Assembly (NCBI GenBank): GCA_007694055.1
Contig: RECK01000174.1
Location: forward strand, 1 to 40,231
DNA: 40,231 nt
Origin: Wenzhouxiangella sp.
GTDB lineage: Bacteria; Pseudomonadota; Gammaproteobacteria; Xanthomonadales; Wenzhouxiangellaceae
Direction of reading: 5' to 3'
Shown in pieces: positions 1-7,425 of the stretch (position 1 is its first letter; each line of letters starts with the position of its first letter). Under the pieces are notes generated by a model. The model did not search any database. It saw only the letters and a program-made list of their open reading frames with translations, and was not told the origin of the DNA. The position numbers and the translations under genes are program-made.

Positions 1-62
1 TGGTCGGCGATGCCCGCCAGCAAATGACCGCACTGGCCGACCAGTACCAGGTCGGTCTGTAG
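1..62 (+). CDS. C-terminal end of an unidentified protein (partial)
   Basis: A reading frame open from the window edge (codons from base 3) ends at TAG 60-62 and gives the tail VGDARQQMTALADQYQVGL. It runs toward the minus-strand phasin gene, so the two are convergent. Nineteen residues are too few to name a family. The mildly amphipathic helix-like composition is compatible with many proteins. That this is a real gene end is inferred from the stop codon sitting just before an intrinsic terminator and from the lack of any other feature here. Confidence 0.4.
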   Translation, partial: VGDARQQMTALADQYQVGL

Positions 63-71
63 CTCGGGAAT

Positions 72-101
72 AAAAAAGGCCCGGATCTTTCGATCCGGGC
101 C
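72..101 (-). terminator. Rho-independent terminator of the phasin gene
   Basis: A perfect 10-bp stem (78-87 with 92-101, arm GGCCCGGATC) closes a 4-nt loop. Read on the minus strand it is followed directly by six U residues (A tract at 72-77). This is a textbook intrinsic terminator about 66 nt past the phasin stop. On the plus strand no U tract follows, so it would work poorly for the convergent upstream gene. Confidence 0.9.
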
Positions 102-167
102 AAGGTCGCAGCCTCGCAAGGGCAGAGGGAAGCCCAGGCTGCTTCGGGGTAGTCGTGTAAGGCCGGC

Positions 168-752
168 TCAGCTGGCCTTGGTTTCAGTCTTGCTTTCAGT
201 CTTGGCCGGGGCAGCCTTGGCCGGTGCCGGTTTGGCTGCTGCAGCTTCCTGCTTCTTGGCCAGATCGCCGACGCGCTTGTTCAGCTCGGCAACGCGCTTG
301 CTCAGCTCGTTGATCTCGTCGGAGGTCGGCACGCCCAGACGAGAGAGTGCACGGGCAACGCGCTGCTCGAAAACCTTTTCGAGCTTGTCCCAGTTGGCCT
401 GGGCCGATTCGCGCACCTTGCCAACCCGGCTTTCGACGTCGCCGCGGACTCCACCGACGGTGTCAGTGGCCATCTTGCGGCCCTTGTTCTCCAGCTTGGA
501 GCCCTCGGCCACCAGCTTTTCGAACAGCTTCGAGGATTCGCCAATCAGCTTGCTCCGGGTATCACCCAGTGCCTTGCTGCCTTGCTTGACGATCTTGCCG
601 CCTTCTTCCTGGGCCAGCGCAAAAGCGCCCAGTCCAGCCAACCAGATTTCGTGAGCGTAATCCTGAGCCTGATTGGCAGAGGACTGGCGGCTCGCGGTCT
701 TCTTGGTCACTTTTTTCTTGGCGACTTTTTTCTTGGCGGTTTTCTTGCTCAT
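168..752 (-). CDS. Phasin family protein (PHA granule-associated, PhaF/PhaI type)
   Basis: The 194-residue protein has a lysine-rich start (KKTAKKKVAKKKVTKK), then the phasin core from about residue 30 (HEIWLAGLGAFALAQEEGGK). A long amphipathic helical region follows to about 165 with heptad-like leucine and valine spacing, ending in a short Ala/Lys/Pro-rich tail. Phasins of this family (poly(hydroxyalkanoate) granule-associated protein) coat PHA inclusions in the cytoplasm and control granule number and size. The lysine-rich termini resemble the DNA-binding tails of PhaF, but here they are short. The start is supported by AGGAG seven bases upstream. The gene is monocistronic with its own terminator. 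A wax ester synthase-type gene lies 1.3 kb away, which suggests a storage-lipid neighbourhood. No PHA synthase is in the window. Confidence 0.88.
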   Translation of the reverse strand: MSKKTAKKKVAKKKVTKKTASRQSSANQAQDYAHEIWLAGLGAFALAQEEGGKIVKQGSKALGDTRSKLIGESSKLFEKLVAEGSKLENKGRKMATDTVGGVRGDVESRVGKVRESAQANWDKLEKVFEQRVARALSRLGVPTSDEINELSKRVAELNKRVGDLAKKQEAAAAKPAPAKAAPAKTESKTETKAS

Positions 753-815
753 GCTGTTTCTCCTGACTCAACGTCTACTGAATTAATGGGGCTGCGATCT
801 GCAGCTACGAGAGTT

Positions 816-844
816 AAGATAGACCCAGGATCTAGAGCGGTCAC
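816..844 (-). promoter_or_regulatory. Candidate sigma70 promoter for the phasin gene
   Basis: On the minus strand GTGACC (plus 839-844) and TATCTT (plus 816-821) are separated by 17 bp, each matching four of six consensus bases. It would give a leader of about 57 nt before the phasin start. It overlaps the start region of the divergent TPR gene. The assignment is by eye and only moderately supported. Confidence 0.35.
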
Positions 845-848
845 ACTA

Positions 849-1682
849 ATGATGGATACGAGCAACTGGGCAGCCTTCCCGCATGAAAACAAGGCTTTCG
901 ATTTTTCCGGTGCCAAGCTGGCCAAGGCCTGGCCAAAGCTGCACCGCGGCGACTGCGAACCCTTTCCGGACGCCGAACGCATCACCCTTCTGGACCCATC
1001 GAACAAGGATCCCGAGTCAGCCGCCGAGACGCTGGCCGACGCCTGGCGGGCCTACCATCGCGGTGACTTTGCAAGCGCCGTGAACCTCGGATCCAGCCTG
1101 GGCGCGCTGGGTCATGCCGTTACCAGCAAGGCCAGTGGCATCTATGCTGACTACCTGGAAGAAGACGACGAAACCAAGCTGGCAATCTATGAAACAGGCA
1201 TCGAGCAAGCAGAAGCCGCCCGCGAAGCCTTTCCGGACGATGCCAACGCCCACTACTTCCATGCCTTCCTGCTCGGCCGCTACAGTCAGTGCATATCGAT
1301 AGGCAAGGCGCTGGCCCAGGGTGTTGGCGGCCGGATAAAGGCGTCCCTTGAAAAAGCCCTCGAGCTGGCCCCGGATCATGCCGAGGCCTGGACCGCGATG
1401 GGGCTTTATCACGCCGAAATCATCGACAAGGTTGGCAAGCTGGTGGGATCGATGACCTATGGTGCAAGCGCCGACAAGGCCATGAAGTGCTTCGACAAGG
1501 CCCTCAGCCTGACGCCGGACGCACCCATCGCCAACCTTGAATATGGCAACGGCATTTATCTGCTCTACGGCGACAAGCGCCTGGACGACTCCAACGCCGC
1601 CTACGAGAAGGCGGCAGGAATGAAACCCATCGATGCCATGCAGCTGCTGGATATCGAGTACGCCAGGTCCTCGCTGGAGTAA
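849..1682 (+). CDS. TPR-repeat protein of unknown role
   Basis: The protein has 277 residues. The frame is open much further upstream, but that part is the antisense of the phasin gene, so the start is put at ATG 849 (or the adjacent ATG 852). No strong ribosome binding site precedes either. The sequence has several TPR-like helix pairs, for example AETLADAWRAYHRGDFASAVNLG near the start, then DETKLAIYETGIEQAEAARE, a unit ending KALELAPDHAEAW and one ending KALSLTPDAPIANLEYG. No signal peptide or membrane segment is visible, so a soluble scaffold or adaptor is likely. It is divergent from the phasin gene with a shared 96-bp control region. Its partner is unknown. Confidence 0.75.
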   Translation: MMDTSNWAAFPHENKAFDFSGAKLAKAWPKLHRGDCEPFPDAERITLLDPSNKDPESAAETLADAWRAYHRGDFASAVNLGSSLGALGHAVTSKASGIYADYLEEDDETKLAIYETGIEQAEAAREAFPDDANAHYFHAFLLGRYSQCISIGKALAQGVGGRIKASLEKALELAPDHAEAWTAMGLYHAEIIDKVGKLVGSMTYGASADKAMKCFDKALSLTPDAPIANLEYGNGIYLLYGDKRLDDSNAAYEKAAGMKPIDAMQLLDIEYARSSLE

Positions 1683-1750
1683 ATCAGGTCGGGAATGACC
1701 CGGATATCACCGCTTGCGAGGGACAGGAACTGGACACAACGGGTCTATCC

Positions 1751-1793
1751 GAATCTTGCAAGATTCAGGAGCCTGTCGGAAGCAGAGGCTCCT
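1751..1793. other. Palindrome plus stem-loop after the TPR gene
   Basis: A perfect 16-bp palindrome (1751-1766, GAATCTTGCAAGATTC) is followed at once by an 8-bp stem (AGGAGCCT 1767-1774 with AGGCTCCT 1786-1793, 11-nt loop). Only a weak T-rich stretch follows, so it may be a poor terminator for the TPR gene or an imperfectly matched binding site. The rest of 1683-2086 has no credible gene. It holds this structure, two repeat modules and another hairpin. Confidence 0.5.
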
Positions 1794-1840
1794 TCATTCC
1801 AATCGTTGTAACGACTCGTTGCGGCCTGGATAAACGGGGC

Positions 1841-1864
1841 TGGAAGGGTGGAGGCCAGGTGCCG
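1841..1864 (+). repeat. Partial copy of the dispersed intergenic repeat
   Basis: The segment beginning TGGAAGGGTGG is shared with the copies near 7354, 16730 and 40195. It continues into CCAGGTGCCG, which also occurs next to the 7.35-kb copy. It lies in the gap between the TPR gene and the WS/DGAT gene. Confidence 0.55.
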
Positions 1865-1923
1865 AGTGGTCGCGAACGGGGTGGGTTCATGCCCATGCGC
1901 TTGGAGACAACACGAACATGGCC

Positions 1924-1943
1924 GCCGGGGACGTGGCCCCGGC
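1924..1943. other. Strong GC hairpin
   Basis: GCCGGGG (1924-1930) pairs perfectly with CCCCGGC (1937-1943) around the loop ACGTGG. No U tract follows on either strand. It sits just before the 125-bp repeat element, so it may be part of the mobile unit or a transcript-stabilising structure between two convergent genes. Confidence 0.45.
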
Positions 1944-1948
1944 CTACG

Positions 1949-2073
1949 CTGGTCAGGTCCGAGGAGGTTGGGAGATAAGGAAAACAATCGCAAGGCCCCG
2001 CCTTTCAGCCTCCTCCCCTCTCTCGCAACGGGCGGTATCTGGCCGCTCAAGGCCGGCTTCGCGACCTGACCAG
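1949..2073 (+). repeat. 125-bp MITE-like element with 11-bp terminal inverted repeats
   Basis: The unit begins CTGGTCAGGTC (1949-1959) and ends GACCTGACCAG (2063-2073), an exact inverted pair. The first 70 or so bases align at roughly 80% with the reverse complement of 16735-16805: both have a GAGGAGG run, GATAAGGAAAAC, then CCCCGC and TTTCAGCCTCCTCC. Bases 2030-2048 (GGGCGGTATCTGGCCGCTC) match the 31.45-kb copy with one difference. No target-site duplication was recognised. It contains no credible coding frame, so it is read as a non-autonomous dispersed element. Confidence 0.6.
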
Positions 2074-2086
2074 GATCGGGCCCGTA

Positions 2087-3562
2087 TTATTCCTCGCCGC
2101 CTTCAATCCACTGATGGACATCATCGACCATGTCGGGACTGACCCAGCCCTGCTGCGGACCAATCAGCATGGTCAGGTGCAGCAGGTTGTCGAATTCGAC
2201 ATGGAAATTCTGCATGACCTGGTCCGGATCCGGAACCAGCTTGTTATCGGTAATCAGGCCGCAGAACACCTGGCCCTCGTAGCTGATGATGCTGATACCC
2301 ATGCCCACCGACCCGGTCTGCGGCACCCAGAACATCATTTCCTTGATTGGCGCACCGGCCAGGTACAGCGTCTCCGTGGGCCCGGGCACGTTGGTGAGCA
2401 CGGTGCTGGCTTTGCGACTGAAAAGCTCCAGGGCGGGCTTCTGCAGCGCTGATGGGCCCATCCCCAGGGCCGCCAACAGACCCAGTGACATCACAGCCTG
2501 CTTGGACTGCTTGAGCTGATGCATGAACTCGGCTACCTGGTACAAGCGGGCCAACGGATTGGCCTCTGCTATCGGCAGATCGAGGAAAACCAATCCGAAG
2601 TGATTGCCGAGATCACGGGCGTGCTCCAGCGGCCTGAGGTTGACCGGAACCGTGGCCCGCATGGTCAGCTCCGAAGGATCATCTCCACACTCGACCAGGT
2701 AACGATGCAGGGCGCCGGTCATGACCGCGATCAGAACATCATTGACGGTGCAACCCAGCGCCTTGCCAACCGCCTTGACTTCTTCCAGCGGTATGGGCTC
2801 GGCCAGGGCGACCTTCTTGCGCACGCCGATCTGGCCCTTGAACCGGGACGGCGGATCATCTTCCAGCAGCAGGGCCGTGGCCAATTCGGTCATGATCTCA
2901 CCGGCACCGACTGCGTAGTCCTGGGCCAGGTGCGGTTCGCGAACCAGGTGGAGCGCCTCTTCCAGCACTTTGTGACTAATGTGCTGAACCGCGTCCAGGC
3001 CTTCCTTGGCCGGCGCCATCAGGCGTCGGAAAATATTGGACTCGGCGGCACGACGCTCTTTCCAGCGCTCCTGCGATACCAGGCGCTCGGAGGCCGCTGC
3101 ACTGCGCTCGGTCAGCGACAGCAACACCTGGACCAGGGCGATGCCGTCGGCATAGCAGTGGTGGATACGAGAAACGACGGCCGGCCCGTCCTTGTAATTC
3201 TCGACCAGGTGGAATTGCCACAGCGGCTTGGTCTTGTCCAGCGGCGTCGAGGCCAGCTCGGAGACGAACTCCTCCAACTCAGCCTTGCCTGCCGCACCCG
3301 GCAAGGCCGTGCGGCGCACGTGCGAGCTGATCTCGAAATTTTCGTCTTCCTCCCACCAGCAGCCCCGAACATGGTCGACCGCTTTTTGGCGGAAGCGCGG
3401 GAAGGCGAGGAAACGATTGCTGATGATGTCCTTGAAGTGCCCGAAATCAACCGGCTCGGAGAGCACGATAACTCCGGTAATCATCATCAGGTTGGTCGGC
3501 TGCTCCATGCGCAACCAGGCAGTATCGACCTTGGCGATCGGTTCACGACGAGCAGTGGACAC
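2087..3562 (-). CDS. Wax ester synthase / diacylglycerol acyltransferase (WS/DGAT)
   Basis: The protein has 491 residues, the usual family size. The acyltransferase active-site motif HHxxxDG is present as HHCYADG at 134-140. The second domain has ATVPVNLRP and the late TNVPGP motif typical of the family. WS/DGAT enzymes use acyl-CoA to esterify fatty alcohols or diacylglycerol, making wax esters or triacylglycerol at the inner membrane. The N-terminal end (LRMEQPTNLMMI) matches the family start. The start codon is GTG at 3560-3562 with AGGA about 9 bases upstream. The small SecB-like gene lies upstream on the same strand, 63 bp away. Which product is made in the cell cannot be told from sequence, since members of this family differ in substrate preference. 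Confidence 0.92.
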   Translation of the reverse strand: MSTARREPIAKVDTAWLRMEQPTNLMMITGVIVLSEPVDFGHFKDIISNRFLAFPRFRQKAVDHVRGCWWEEDENFEISSHVRRTALPGAAGKAELEEFVSELASTPLDKTKPLWQFHLVENYKDGPAVVSRIHHCYADGIALVQVLLSLTERSAAASERLVSQERWKERRAAESNIFRRLMAPAKEGLDAVQHISHKVLEEALHLVREPHLAQDYAVGAGEIMTELATALLLEDDPPSRFKGQIGVRKKVALAEPIPLEEVKAVGKALGCTVNDVLIAVMTGALHRYLVECGDDPSELTMRATVPVNLRPLEHARDLGNHFGLVFLDLPIAEANPLARLYQVAEFMHQLKQSKQAVMSLGLLAALGMGPSALQKPALELFSRKASTVLTNVPGPTETLYLAGAPIKEMMFWVPQTGSVGMGISIISYEGQVFCGLITDNKLVPDPDQVMQNFHVEFDNLLHLTMLIGPQQGWVSPDMVDDVHQWIEGGEE

Positions 3563-3625
3563 GGGATGTATTCCTGAAAAGCCGACGGCAGCAGGCGCTG
3601 ATTCTCTCAGGCCTTGTCCGCGCGG

Positions 3626-4078
3626 TCAATGAACCTGACGCTGGGGCGCCTGTTCAGCCTGCTGGTTGACCAGGTCATAGGGCAAGCGTACCTGGTCTAG
3701 ACCGAACTGCTTGAAAACCGGCTGCAGATGATGATGCATCAGCGGATACAGCTGACGGGTCAGCGAGCCATGGTTTTGCGAAAACGTCTCGAAGCTCAGC
3801 GGCTCGCCATGGAACTGACGATAGACGGCCTGCATGACCAGCTCGATGGTAAAGAGCGGTTTGTCAGACGTCTCGGCTTCGCGGTGGCCACGGCACAGCA
3901 TGCGCGCGGTGACCTGAAATTGATGCGCGCCCTGATCGGTCGGCATTTCACGCGGCGTGAGTTTCAGTTCCACCTTGGCACTGAACTTTTGCTCCTGCGA
4001 CACGATCTCGATCAGATCGGCATTGAGCCGGGTGACCTGGGTGTGGGCGAGAGCAAACCGATCGAGAAGATTGATCAT
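3626..4078 (-). CDS. Small SecB-like protein
   Basis: The protein has 150 residues, with no signal peptide or membrane segment. The middle and end resemble the SecB fold: alternating beta-strand-like stretches (KVELKLTPREM, HQFQVTARMLC, LFTIELVMQAVYRQF), then a helix containing LTRQLYPLMHHHLQPVF and LPYDLV. These recall the 'LYPY...' helix and 'LPP.N/D' end of SecB and SecB-like chaperones. Classical SecB is a tetrameric export chaperone. SecB-like proteins also act with toxin-antitoxin systems, but no toxin is visible here. The gene sits upstream of the WS/DGAT gene on the same strand and may be cotranscribed. The fold assignment is by pattern only. Confidence 0.5.
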   Translation of the reverse strand: MINLLDRFALAHTQVTRLNADLIEIVSQEQKFSAKVELKLTPREMPTDQGAHQFQVTARMLCRGHREAETSDKPLFTIELVMQAVYRQFHGEPLSFETFSQNHGSLTRQLYPLMHHHLQPVFKQFGLDQVRLPYDLVNQQAEQAPQRQVH

Positions 4079-4226
4079 TCCGAGTTCCGATTACATCCAT
4101 TCTCTTTCAATGGCTGCCATGACCCCGGCTTTCAAGTCGGACGGATGAGACAAAAGCGCCCTTTATTCAGACCTCGTCAGGTCCGCCGGCCAGATACCAC
4201 CGGGTGCGAGACTCGGATAGATCCGC

Positions 4227-4263
4227 AAAAAAAACCCGCACCTCCCTGACAGGAAGGTGCGGG
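4227..4263 (-). terminator. Rho-independent terminator of the acylase gene
   Basis: CCCGCACCT (4235-4243) pairs with AGGTGCGGG (4255-4263). On the minus strand the stem is followed by eight U residues (A tract 4227-4234). It lies about 30 nt past the stop of the acylase gene and separates it from the SecB-like gene. Confidence 0.92.
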
Positions 4264-4293
4264 TCGACGCCGGGACTTGCCCGGAGAATGGTG

Positions 4294-7182
4294 TTACTGG
4301 GGTGAGAAAGTAATTACCTGGGCAGCGGTGGCCTGGGCATCATCCTCACCGATATTCAGTGGCAGGTAGTCGTTGACCAGCCAGCGGCGCAGCTGGTTGG
4401 TGTACAGCGGGCTCAAGAAGATACCGCTGCGGCCACCCGGGATGATTTCCTCGGCCACCGGCCCGTCCGGCGTCAACTCCGCCACGTTGCGACGCGCAGC
4501 ACCGGCACCGAACATGAAGCTGTTAACGTTGCGACCACGAGCATTGTGGCTGGATGCATCGACGGCCTCGAAACCACCGGCACGTGCAATTCCTGGCAAT
4601 CCATCAACGGTCGGCGTAAAGCCACCGGCCGGCGGCACGTTGAACGGTGCGGTGTTGAGCGGATGGTCGAACTCGACGCGGTGCAACTTGCCCCAGCGGT
4701 AGTCGTTCTGGTCGGTGGAGTTGCCAAAGGCTGCGGCAAAAACATCCGAAGCCAGACGATCCAGGGTGCTTTGCAGCGATGCAAGCAAGACGATGTCACG
4801 GGCGTCAGCGGGGGCCAGATCCGGCATGCCGGGCACGTTGAAATAGGTCAGCCCGGAAGCGGCCTGCCCCTGGGTCAGCGGAAACAGCCGTAACTGATTG
4901 ACCAGGGCGCGCCAGGCCAGTTTTGATCCAGGCAGGGCATCGCCGAGACCAACCGCGGTCAGGGTCGCATCGATGGTGTTGGCAATGACCTCGCCGCGCC
5001 AGACACTGTAGATGGTGGCTGCCACGCTGGCAGAGACCTGGGCGGATGTCGGCACGCTGTTGCCGCTGGGGTCACCGCCCGGATCAAAACCACCCTCCAG
5101 ACCGGTAGGCGTAGAGAAATCCCAGGTGGCCAGGCGAGCCATGGCTTCCTGGATACGCTCATCGGCAGCCAGGGCGGCCAGGGCCGGATGCGCCTGTTCA
5201 TCAACAGCGTTACCGTAGGCTTGCAGCAGGAACGGCAGCAACAGTTCGGCGTCAAGCAGCTCGTTGTTGGCCTGCAAGGCCTTCATGTCGTCGATGGTGA
5301 CATCACCGCGGGCAACCAGATCCTGCAAAACGCGGTCAACCCGGCCCTGGCGCAGATCGGCATAGTTGGTATTCAGGTAGTAGATGCCGTTGCCGCCGGG
5401 ACGAAGCTGGCTGAGCGGGTTGCCGTCCAGGGTGGTCCCGACCGGGTCGTTGTTGGCGTTGGCCAGGTAGCCCCAGGGCGGATTGATGATCTGCGGCATT
5501 TCCTCGCGCGGAATGACGGCGTAGGGTGTGCCCTGTCCCGGTTGCGGCTGGTCAGCAATCAGCCACTCATGGTTGAGCGCCCCGCTGCCATCGCGGATGA
5601 ACCACGGCGGGCGACCGCCATCCGGCATCAGGTCGTTCTGCAGATCGGCCCGCAGGGGCATTTCGCCACCGATGAAATAGGCAATATTGCCGTCGACATC
5701 AGCGTACAGGAAGTTCTGCGAACCAAAGGAAAAGTTGGTCAAGCCGTCAACGAATTCGTCCAGGCTGCGAGCACGGCTCCAGGCGCGGAAGGTGGACAAC
5801 TCGAAGGTCGCTCCCCAGCCGGTGTACTGAACGGTCAAGGCGGTATCACCCATCAACTCGACGATCGGGCCATGGTTGCGCCGCGGGACGATAAAGGTAA
5901 TGCCGCCGGCATCGTAGCCAACATTGGCCCGGTTGACGTCGTCCATGACGCCGTTGCCGGGCGTGTTCAGGAAATAGGTCTGGAAGGCGTAGATGATGCG
6001 CTCCGGCTGACCCTTGTGCACGGTATGCGTCGGCAGGCCGAAGTTGTTGACCAGGATCGGATCCTGGAACACGTCGGTGACGTCAAGACGGTTGACCGTC
6101 GACCCCCAGCACAAGAAGTCGGTGCAAGCCTGGGCGTTGACCGGGGCACCCGGAAAGACGACGCCACTGACCGCCATGCCCTCGTCACGGATGACCAGGT
6201 TTTCGTTCATGAAGATCGGGGGAATGGTCAGACCGAGGTGAGGATCGTTGGCGAACAGAGGGTAACCGGATTCGGTGTGTTCACCGGAAACCGCCCACCA
6301 GTTGCTACCCAGGTCCAGACCCTGGTTGAGAATGGGCAAGCCTTCTACTCGCTCCATGTAGCGCCGGGCCAGCTCAATGGTGGTGTCGTCGAAACGGGCC
6401 ATGTTGTCAACCAGCGAGGTGTCGGCATCCAGGCCGGCAACACGACCGGCGTCCACACTGGCCAGGCCGGCCACGTCAACCTGCTCGACCTGTTCGGCCT
6501 CGGCGCCGGGGACGATGATGCCGATACGGTCGAAGAAGTCTGGAATACTGACACGACCGTCTACCGGGATACTGATGTTGAGGTCCTGCAGGAACAGCGC
6601 TGTGCCATCGAAGCCGACCGCATCACCGACCGCCTGGTAGGTGCCAATACGAATCGTGTTGTCGATGGCCGACAGGCTCTGGTCGAAAGACAGCTGGAAC
6701 GCCAGCAGCTTGCCAATCACCAGCGAATCAACCGGCGACCAGGGCTCGGCCGTGGTCAGTTCCAGGGCAGCGCCGTATTCCGGCGGCAGGGGATTGGTGG
6801 CGAGGAAATGGTTGACCCCGTCGCTGTAGGCTTTCAGCCACGCCTTTTCAGTTGCATCCAGGCGCGTGTAGGTGGACCAGGCCGCACGGCGCAGCCCCAG
6901 CGTACGCAGCTGAACATCGTTGGCCAGAGCCGCTTGCCCGACCAGCTCACCCAGCGTGCCGCTGGCCGCCCGGCGGAGAAAATCCATCTGGAAGAATCGA
7001 TCAGCCGCATGCAGGTAACCCTGCACGAAAGTGACATCGGCCTCGGTTTCGCCGACGATCGTCGGGATGCCATTGGCGTCGGTGTAGACCGTAACATCGG
7101 ATGCCAGTCGCGGCACCGAAACCTGGGCTTGTAGCGCAGCGGCGGCGCAAAGTCCGGCTGCAAGCAGTAAGAGTCGCCTCAT
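4294..7182 (-). CDS. Secreted penicillin-acylase family Ntn hydrolase
   Basis: The protein has 962 residues. An N-terminal signal peptide (MRRLLLLAAGLCAAAALQA, likely cleaved after residue 19) sends it to the periplasm or outside. The early region IVGETEADVTFVQGYLHAADRFFQMD is the family's alpha-chain signature. The autoproteolytic site and N-terminal nucleophile is Ser293 in LGSNWWAVSG, close to Ser290 of E. coli penicillin G acylase, followed by the usual FANDPHL. Members are made as one chain, cut before the serine and hydrolyse amides such as beta-lactam side chains, N-acyl homoserine lactones or acylated peptides. The chain is longer than many relatives (about 750-870). The gene stands alone with its own terminator. 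The substrate is unknown. Confidence 0.9.
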   Translation of the reverse strand: MRRLLLLAAGLCAAAALQAQVSVPRLASDVTVYTDANGIPTIVGETEADVTFVQGYLHAADRFFQMDFLRRAASGTLGELVGQAALANDVQLRTLGLRRAAWSTYTRLDATEKAWLKAYSDGVNHFLATNPLPPEYGAALELTTAEPWSPVDSLVIGKLLAFQLSFDQSLSAIDNTIRIGTYQAVGDAVGFDGTALFLQDLNISIPVDGRVSIPDFFDRIGIIVPGAEAEQVEQVDVAGLASVDAGRVAGLDADTSLVDNMARFDDTTIELARRYMERVEGLPILNQGLDLGSNWWAVSGEHTESGYPLFANDPHLGLTIPPIFMNENLVIRDEGMAVSGVVFPGAPVNAQACTDFLCWGSTVNRLDVTDVFQDPILVNNFGLPTHTVHKGQPERIIYAFQTYFLNTPGNGVMDDVNRANVGYDAGGITFIVPRRNHGPIVELMGDTALTVQYTGWGATFELSTFRAWSRARSLDEFVDGLTNFSFGSQNFLYADVDGNIAYFIGGEMPLRADLQNDLMPDGGRPPWFIRDGSGALNHEWLIADQPQPGQGTPYAVIPREEMPQIINPPWGYLANANNDPVGTTLDGNPLSQLRPGGNGIYYLNTNYADLRQGRVDRVLQDLVARGDVTIDDMKALQANNELLDAELLLPFLLQAYGNAVDEQAHPALAALAADERIQEAMARLATWDFSTPTGLEGGFDPGGDPSGNSVPTSAQVSASVAATIYSVWRGEVIANTIDATLTAVGLGDALPGSKLAWRALVNQLRLFPLTQGQAASGLTYFNVPGMPDLAPADARDIVLLASLQSTLDRLASDVFAAAFGNSTDQNDYRWGKLHRVEFDHPLNTAPFNVPPAGGFTPTVDGLPGIARAGGFEAVDASSHNARGRNVNSFMFGAGAARRNVAELTPDGPVAEEIIPGGRSGIFLSPLYTNQLRRWLVNDYLPLNIGEDDAQATAAQVITFSPQ

Positions 7183-7339
7183 ATTGTAAATCCCCGTCGT
7201 TTTGGTTGTATGTACACTGGATTATGGCACAAGCATCCGCAGCCTGCGACATCAAAAAACAGGTCTATCCGAATATCCCTGTGCCTTGCAATCCCGTCAG
7301 GGGCAGAGGCAAGCTTCAACCTTTGCGGCAAATCCTGGC

Positions 7340-7418
7340 GGGTCAAAAAAGGAGTTTGGAAGCGTGGTGCCCAGGTGCCGGGCGGCCGGATACTACCCGG
7401 CGCATTCTCCACCCTTGC
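7340..7418. repeat. Dispersed intergenic repeat, inverted (palindromic) copy
   Basis: The right half (7383-7418) in reverse complement matches the 36 bp at 40196-40231 with five differences (AAGGGTGGAG, GCCGGGT, GTATCCGGCCG). The left half (7341-7370: GTCAAAAAAGGAG, TTGGAAGCGTGG) resembles the start of the copies at 16715 and 40183 in direct orientation. Together they form an inverted pair with the stem GCCGGG/CCCGGC. It abuts the stop of the tryptophan dioxygenase gene. The remainder of 7183-7425, upstream of the acylase, shows no gene. Confidence 0.6.
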
Positions 7419-7425
7419 CGGTGGC

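Noticed and set aside
582-848. N-terminal extension of the TPR protein
   Set aside because: The extra residues are the antisense of the phasin gene and the TPR pattern starts only after 849.
1745-2050. A 101-codon minus-strand frame in the gap after the TPR gene
   Set aside because: It crosses the repeat modules and hairpins, has arginine/proline-rich shadow-like composition and no ribosome binding site.
2519-3577. A 352-codon plus-strand frame across the WS/DGAT gene
   Set aside because: Antisense to a confident gene with intact motifs.
5188-7134. A 648-codon open frame on the plus strand opposite the acylase gene
   Set aside because: It lies entirely antisense to a well-supported gene, has no recognisable domain and reflects the high GC content.
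7262-7274. GGTCTATCCGAAT shared with 1742-1754, considered as part of the repeat family
   Set aside because: A 13-base match is expected several times by chance in 40 kb and the flanks do not align.
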